NCBI GenBank assembly: GCA_030762895.1
Contig: CM061070.1
Location: 51,907,007-51,971,006, forward strand
Source: Sophora flavescens
Lineage: Eukaryota; Streptophyta; Magnoliopsida; Fabales; Fabaceae
Reading direction: 5' to 3'
Length of the DNA stretch: 64,000 bases
In this document: positions 59,216-64,000 of the stretch, piece by piece
Numbering within the stretch: the stretch's first letter is position 1
Layout of the letters: each line of letters begins with the position of its first letter
Notes under the pieces: model-generated
What the model saw: only the letters and a program-made list of their open reading frames with translations
Database searches by the model: none
Told to the model about the DNA's origin: nothing
Program-made: the position numbers and the translations under genes

Positions 59216-59881
59216 TGATATGATCCTAAAAAGGATCATGTAAATTTTCGGATCTATCCTTGAGTGACTACCAAAATATGAAGAAGAAGAAATAGGAAAA
59301 TGGATGAAGGTAAGGAATGGTATGTAGGCGCCACAAATCCAAGGGGATTTGATAAGCCAATGTGAGGTTCGCCACAAGAATCTTGGATTCTTGATAAGAA
59401 CAAGGGTTGGCTCAATGAAGAACCCAAGAGAGAAAACACTCTCACAATTGGAATCAATCCAAAATGAACTCAAAGTTGTCATTTCATGTGGTATTGCAAT
59501 GATACATATACAAGGATGGCTGCCCACTTTTGGGTTGCCTTGTCTCTCAATATTCCATAACCTACACCTAATAACTCACATAACTCACCAACTCAATGAC
59601 ACTAAAAACATTCACTAACTCCCACTACCATGCATTTACCACATTAATTGATAAATGCATTTACATTAACATTTATGCATAAACATGATAATAAATTCCC
59701 ACTAGCCATTATTATGACTAAGAGCACTACTAGGAAGCATTTAGTGAGGCTAGGAGAATACAAAAGGTCATCTTAAAATTCAGCCCAAAAAATAATACGA
59801 AAATTATAAATAAAAATTATAAAAATATAATAATCTGAATATGCTTCTTTCCACATGCTCAAGCCATCCATGTTCCTATCA
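59216..59881 (-). repeat. 3' LTR of the young element
   Basis: TGATATGATCC ... CCTATCA. It contains the last part and stop of the element's ORF. Offset to the other LTR is 1625 throughout. Confidence 0.9.
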
Positions 59882-60750
59882 TTCCCCTCTTCTTGAAAGT
59901 GATTTGTCCTCAAATCCAAACCTGCATTAAAAGTCAGTGGATTATCTAATAAAATTTTGCTTTTGTGCTTTCCACCGTTTGCTTGATAATTAGCTCTTCC
60001 ATCCCTTTTTCTCTCATAATTCTTTTTTTTCACGAGATATCTCTCATTTTTCTCTTTTTCTTCATCTTTTATCTCATGGTTCTCCTCTTCTTCTCTCTCT
60101 TGGGTTTCTTTTTTCTTTAATTCTTCTTTTTCCTCCTGGCGTTCTTTTTTCTCTTCTTCTTTTTCACCACTCTCCATTTCCTCTTCTTTTATCTCATGAG
60201 TTTCCTTTTTCTTTACTTCTTCTTTTTCCTCATCCACCGAACCCTCTTCTTTTATTTTCTTCTCACTCATTCTTCTTCTCTCACTCTCTCCTTTCAAGTA
60301 CATTTGATCTTCATACACTTGTTTTGGTGACAATGGTCCAAGAGTAATTTTGCGATTATTAAATACAAATGAGTACTTGTTGTTGTCGGCATCATATCTC
60401 GTTTGTCGTTCAATCCTCCATGGACGCCCAAGTAACAAGTGCTTCGTTTCCATGGGCACCACATCACATAAAACGTCATCTTCATATCTCCCAATCCGGA
60501 ATGGCACTCGTACTTGTTTGTTCACCATCACGTCACCAAAATCACTAAACTCCGGGATGCTCCAAATGACATACGGTTGTGGATGCTCTAGAAGAGGAAG
60601 TCCTAACTTTTGCACCATGGTGGTACTAGCAAGGTTAACATAACCCCTTCTATCAATGACCAAGCTACATATCTTGTCCTTCACATAGCATCTAGAATAG
60701 AAAAGATCCTCCCTTTGCTTGGCATCATTTTTCTTCATTAGTGACTCCAT
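59773..60750 (-). CDS. Retropepsin-like protein with Glu/Lys-rich tail
   Basis: 325 codons, open. Residues 17-111 resemble Ty3/gypsy aspartic protease: CSLVIDRRGYVNLASTTMV, then KLGLP, then HLLLGRPW (104-111). Family members usually have I-D-G-G-S-C at the active site; here it is I-D-R-R-G-Y (Asp 33 kept, following residues changed), so proteolysis is doubtful. Residues about 155-255 are almost all Glu, Lys and Arg and could form a long charged helix. The last ~36 codons lie inside the LTR and end in a hydrophobic stretch (YYIFIIFIYNFRIIF). Possible role: a Gag-like or RNA-binding helper, or just a remnant. No host neighbour. Confidence 0.75.
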   Translation of the reverse strand: MESLMKKNDAKQREDLFYSRCYVKDKICSLVIDRRGYVNLASTTMVQKLGLPLLEHPQPYVIWSIPEFSDFGDVMVNKQVRVPFRIGRYEDDVLCDVVPMETKHLLLGRPWRIERQTRYDADNNKYSFVFNNRKITLGPLSPKQVYEDQMYLKGESERRRMSEKKIKEEGSVDEEKEEVKKKETHEIKEEEMESGEKEEEKKERQEEKEELKKKETQEREEEENHEIKDEEKEKNERYLVKKKNYERKRDGRANYQANGGKHKSKILLDNPLTFNAGLDLRTNHFQEEGNDRNMDGLSMWKEAYSDYYIFIIFIYNFRIIFWAEF

Positions 60751-60840
60751 GAAGAACCCACTAACAAAAATTCAAACTTCTGGAAAAATTCAAAAATAAA
60801 ATCAAAGGTCACTCTAGGAAGGATGGCTCTAGATACCAAA

Positions 60841-61506
60841 TGATATGATCCTAAAAAGGATCATGTAAATTTTCGGATCTATCCTTGAGTGACTACCAAA
60901 ATATGAAGAAGAAGAAATAGGAAAATGGATGAAGGTAAGGAATGGTATGTAGGCGCCACAAATCCAAGGGGATTTGATAAGCCAATGTGAGGTTCGCCAC
61001 AAGAATCTTGGATTCTTGATAAGAACAAGGGTTGGCTCAATGAAGAACCCAAGAGAGAAAACACTCTCACAATTGGAATCAATCCAAAATGAACTCAAAG
61101 TTGTCATTTCATGTGGTATTGCAATGATACATATACAAGGATGGCTGCCCACTTTTGGGTTGCCTTGTCTCTCAATATTCCATAACCTACACCTAATAAC
61201 TCACATAACTCACCAACTCAATGACACTAAAAACATTCACTAACTCCCACTACCATGCATTTACCACATTAATTGATAAATGCATTTACATTAACATTTA
61301 TGCATAAACATGATAATAAATTCCCACTAGCCATTATTATGACTAAGAGCACTACTAGGAAGCATTTAGTGAGGCTAGGAGAATACAAAAGGTCATCTTA
61401 AAATTCAGCCCAAAAAATAATACGAAAATTATAAATAAAAATTATAAAAATATAATAATCTGAATATGCTTCTTTCCACATGCTCAAGCCATCCATGTTC
61501 CTATCA
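60841..61506 (-). repeat. 5' LTR of the young element
   Basis: Same 666 bases as 59216-59881. Its inner end borders the primer-binding-like site. Confidence 0.9.
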
Positions 61507-62876
61507 AATACACAGATGTCCTTGCGTATTATATTACCAATACACTTTTGTCTTTGTGTATTATATTACCAATACACTTTTGTCCTTGTGTATTATATTA
61601 CCAATACACGGTTGTGGACAACAACTCCTATACTTGAATCTCACCAACCTGTTTTAACAACATCCTAGTGCCTTAACCTTTCATTAGAACTGGACACATA
61701 TTCTATGCCATAAACCTCTTTAACATACATCATCTAGGTTAGGTACTTCTAAATCATTATTATCCTCATACCCAAAACAATCATCTCTTAGACAACATAT
61801 ATATCTTTCCTTAAAAACCACTAAGCATAATAATACAAACCAGGCGGATCATGCATAACACAATATCAATCCAAATATTCCCATATCACCAATATAGTAC
61901 AAAATCAATTCAATAAAGGTAATAAAATCAAATCGACCATCAACAATCTAAAATCAACCTAATATCGATAAACCTACAATACCCGAATCACCATTGGTTT
62001 TTCAGAAAAGGTTTCCAATGTGATTTTGGTCTTGTCGATTACTCGACTACTAGTAAGGTTTAGGTCGCCCTACAAAATTATTATATAATCTACTACTTAT
62101 CCATTCTGACGATAGGTTGGTTCTTTCCCCCACCTGGGTTATCACCGAACTCTCGAACTCGAAGCTCCTCGTTGTCACACCACAAAGTACTAACTCCACC
62201 TTCTGTGAAGGTAAGGAGATTAGATGCTCGAAGAGGTATACCACGAACATCCTGGTTTCCTCCGCGATGGAAGTCTAAGGTTATGAACACAAAATCACAA
62301 GTTAAAATCAAACAAGAACACTAAACCACAAGGTAGAGGTTCGGTCAAGACTAGTTCTTAGGGTTACAGATTCCCGAAAATTATACAACTCATGGATTTA
62401 TGATCCTTAAGTGTTAGGAGTTCATAAACAATGATCATTTAACAAAGTTGAATTAAAATCCCACTAAGTTATGAACTTAGGGTATTCGGTCAAGGCTAGT
62501 AAAATAGGCTAGCATTCACTAAACTTTCCAATCTCTTAGGTTTAGCATCCATATGTAATAAGGAGCTCAAAACCATGATCATTTTGGAAAAATAAGAACA
62601 AAGTATCCTAGGTCCATAACCTTCTAGGTTCGGCCTTCATAGGATTTATAGGTTAGAAATCTTTAAACTTTCCAAGCTCTTAGACTTAGCATCCAAATAT
62701 CTTATGGAGCTCAAGTCCATGATCATTTTGGAAAACAATGGAAACTTAAACATTCCAATCTCTTAGACTTAGCATCCAAATATCTTATGGAGCTCAAGTC
62801 CATGATCATCTTGGAAAAATGAAAGTAATACATCCTAGCTTTAATAACATATAATAAACAAGTTAGAAATCCTTAT

Positions 62877-64000
62877 TGTGACACCCTAAACTCGGGTCAT
62901 CACATGGTTACCCGTTTGCGGAAATAAAACTTAATTTGCTGGTTGCTTTCGGAAAATAATGTTTTCTCAACGTTCATCTTTTCAAAATATGGTGATAATT
63001 TATTTTTTTTCCTTTTCTTTTAACCTCATAACCACCTTTTAACCTCATAACCACAACAACATATTCAAATCACACTTAACCACATAATGTATATAAGTCC
63101 TCCAACTATACTGCCTCATATGTTTTCTCACATAAATCATAATCAACTTATTTCTTAAAACATAACATTACCTAAGCTGGTCGTAACTAACGGACACTAC
63201 AACCGACAAAAGCAGCAACAACATGCCTCAAACTAGACAACATTCTTCTTCTTGTAGAGATCATACCCCTTGTACGATTCTGATATGGTTGTAAGGGCGA
63301 GACGCCAATATATGGATTTACCACCATAACTAAATGCGCAACACAAAAGAAGGCACATACACATATATATGTCTATAACAACGTACTCATTCATATTATA
63401 TCACATCGTTTATCAATGGGTTTCACACCCCAAACATCAACGTTGGAAAACTATGCATGAACACTTCAATACATCTTCTAAACATTCATACCTAATCTCA
63501 TGAGATATCTCCAACCTCGTGAACCTCGTGATGAGTTGATCAGACTCAATTGCCACAGGCATACAGCCACAGGCATGCCCGTCGCACACTGTCCAACATC
63601 ATGGCACAGTGATAACAATCTGAGATGGGGCCTCATTGTACAAACCCTGGGCACAATGAGAACATCTTTGTATGATCTACCCTGACGCCGCAAGGTAATC
63701 CCTCTTTTGATCATGGCACGTCTGCCAAATGCATGCAAGAAAACATTTCGTTCTCAACACTTTTCTTTGTGCTATATCTTTATTTGTCAAAGCTCTCAAA
63801 AGCTTACAACTTAACATCATTTGAAACATCTTTACATCTTTTATTAACAACACAGGACCTCAAAGTCCGAGTGCTCAATCACGAAGCCCCTAGACCTTGC
63901 AATCAGTCTTAGGTTCGTGGTAGTAGAAAACAACTTAAAACGTTTTAACTTCTTTAGATGGATACCCAGTTTACAACACAACGAACCTTAATACCCCGAC
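62877..64000 (-). mobile_element. LTR B2, partial, continues past the window
   Basis: Starts TGTGACACCCTA with the same first 25 bases pattern as LTR B (TGCGACACCCTA..CT..GGGTCATC), then shares gctggtt.ctttcggaaaat and cacaccccaaacatca with it. It cuts off LTR C2. The LTR B ORF region is mostly deleted here. Confidence 0.75.

Larger units (their letters stand above)
59216..61506 (-). mobile_element. Young non-autonomous LTR element carrying a protease-like ORF
   Basis: Two 666 bp LTRs (59216-59881 and 60841-61506) that look identical, 959 bp internal region, perfect target duplication AATAC (59211-59215, 61507-61511). Minus orientation: a primer-binding-like TGGTATCTAGAGCC lies 2 bases inside the right LTR, and a purine tract AAGAAGAGGGGAA abuts the left LTR. 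The internal region encodes only one protein with a retropepsin-like fold; no gag zinc knuckle, RT or integrase. It must depend on another element for movement. Confidence 0.92.
58261..62876 (-). mobile_element. LTR C2, 5' LTR of a minus-strand chromovirus, with nested element
   Basis: Begins TGAGACACCCCGCTGTG after a primer-binding site and matches LTR C (46888-50307) through ccgttaggatg-type repeats, the acidic segment and the region at 61620-62870. It is split by the young element at 59216-61506 and its far end is cut by LTR B2 at 62877. Confidence 0.8.

Overview
This is nuclear DNA from a flowering plant, most likely a legume. It is AT-rich and crowded with nested Ty3/gypsy chromovirus LTRs, Ty1/copia pieces, an L1-type LINE, Stowaway, Harbinger and Mutator-like elements, and a palindromic MITE with GGGTTAAATATG ends that I associate with Fabaceae. 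The only host genes I can support are receptor-like kinases of the LRK10L (rust-resistance Lr10-like) class: a divergent pair at 15.4-21.0 kb and a truncated copy at 54.0 kb. No rRNA, tRNA or CRISPR is seen.

Layout: 1-13.5 kb is one Tekay/Del-type element (5' LTR cut by the window edge, decayed gag-pol, 3' LTR) with three younger elements nested in its LTRs; it sits in a Copia relic (13.5-14.5 kb). 15.4-18.5 kb holds the minus-strand kinase (intact kinase exon, frameshift near the N-terminus) and 19.1-21.0 kb the plus-strand kinase (complete, two exons). They share a ~570 bp divergent promoter with a TATA box on each side and W-box cores. 22.0-26.7 kb is a Mutator-like element split by a 3.7 kb LINE. 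27.5-46.1 kb is a direct segmental duplication of about 5.5 kb, stretched by solo LTRs that each occur in only one copy, so the other copy shows the empty site. 46.5-53.5 kb is a run of MITE and LTR pieces. 54.0-54.7 kb is the kinase pseudogene. 55.3-64 kb is more chromovirus LTR sequence, including a 116 bp tandem array and a very young non-autonomous LTR element (59.2-61.5 kb) whose two 666 bp LTRs look identical.

The most unusual signal is inside the chromovirus-type LTRs. Several families share a layout: repeated family-specific motifs in U3, a TATA box, a short leader, a splice-donor-like GT, an intron of about 0.9-2.5 kb, a CAG or TAG acceptor, then an open segment rich in Asp/Glu/Pro. 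In family A this open segment can be compared between two diverged LTR copies, and most differing codons are synonymous, which suggests that a protein encoded within the LTR was once under selection. TE names rest on visible motifs and ends; splice sites and LTR transcripts are inferred.
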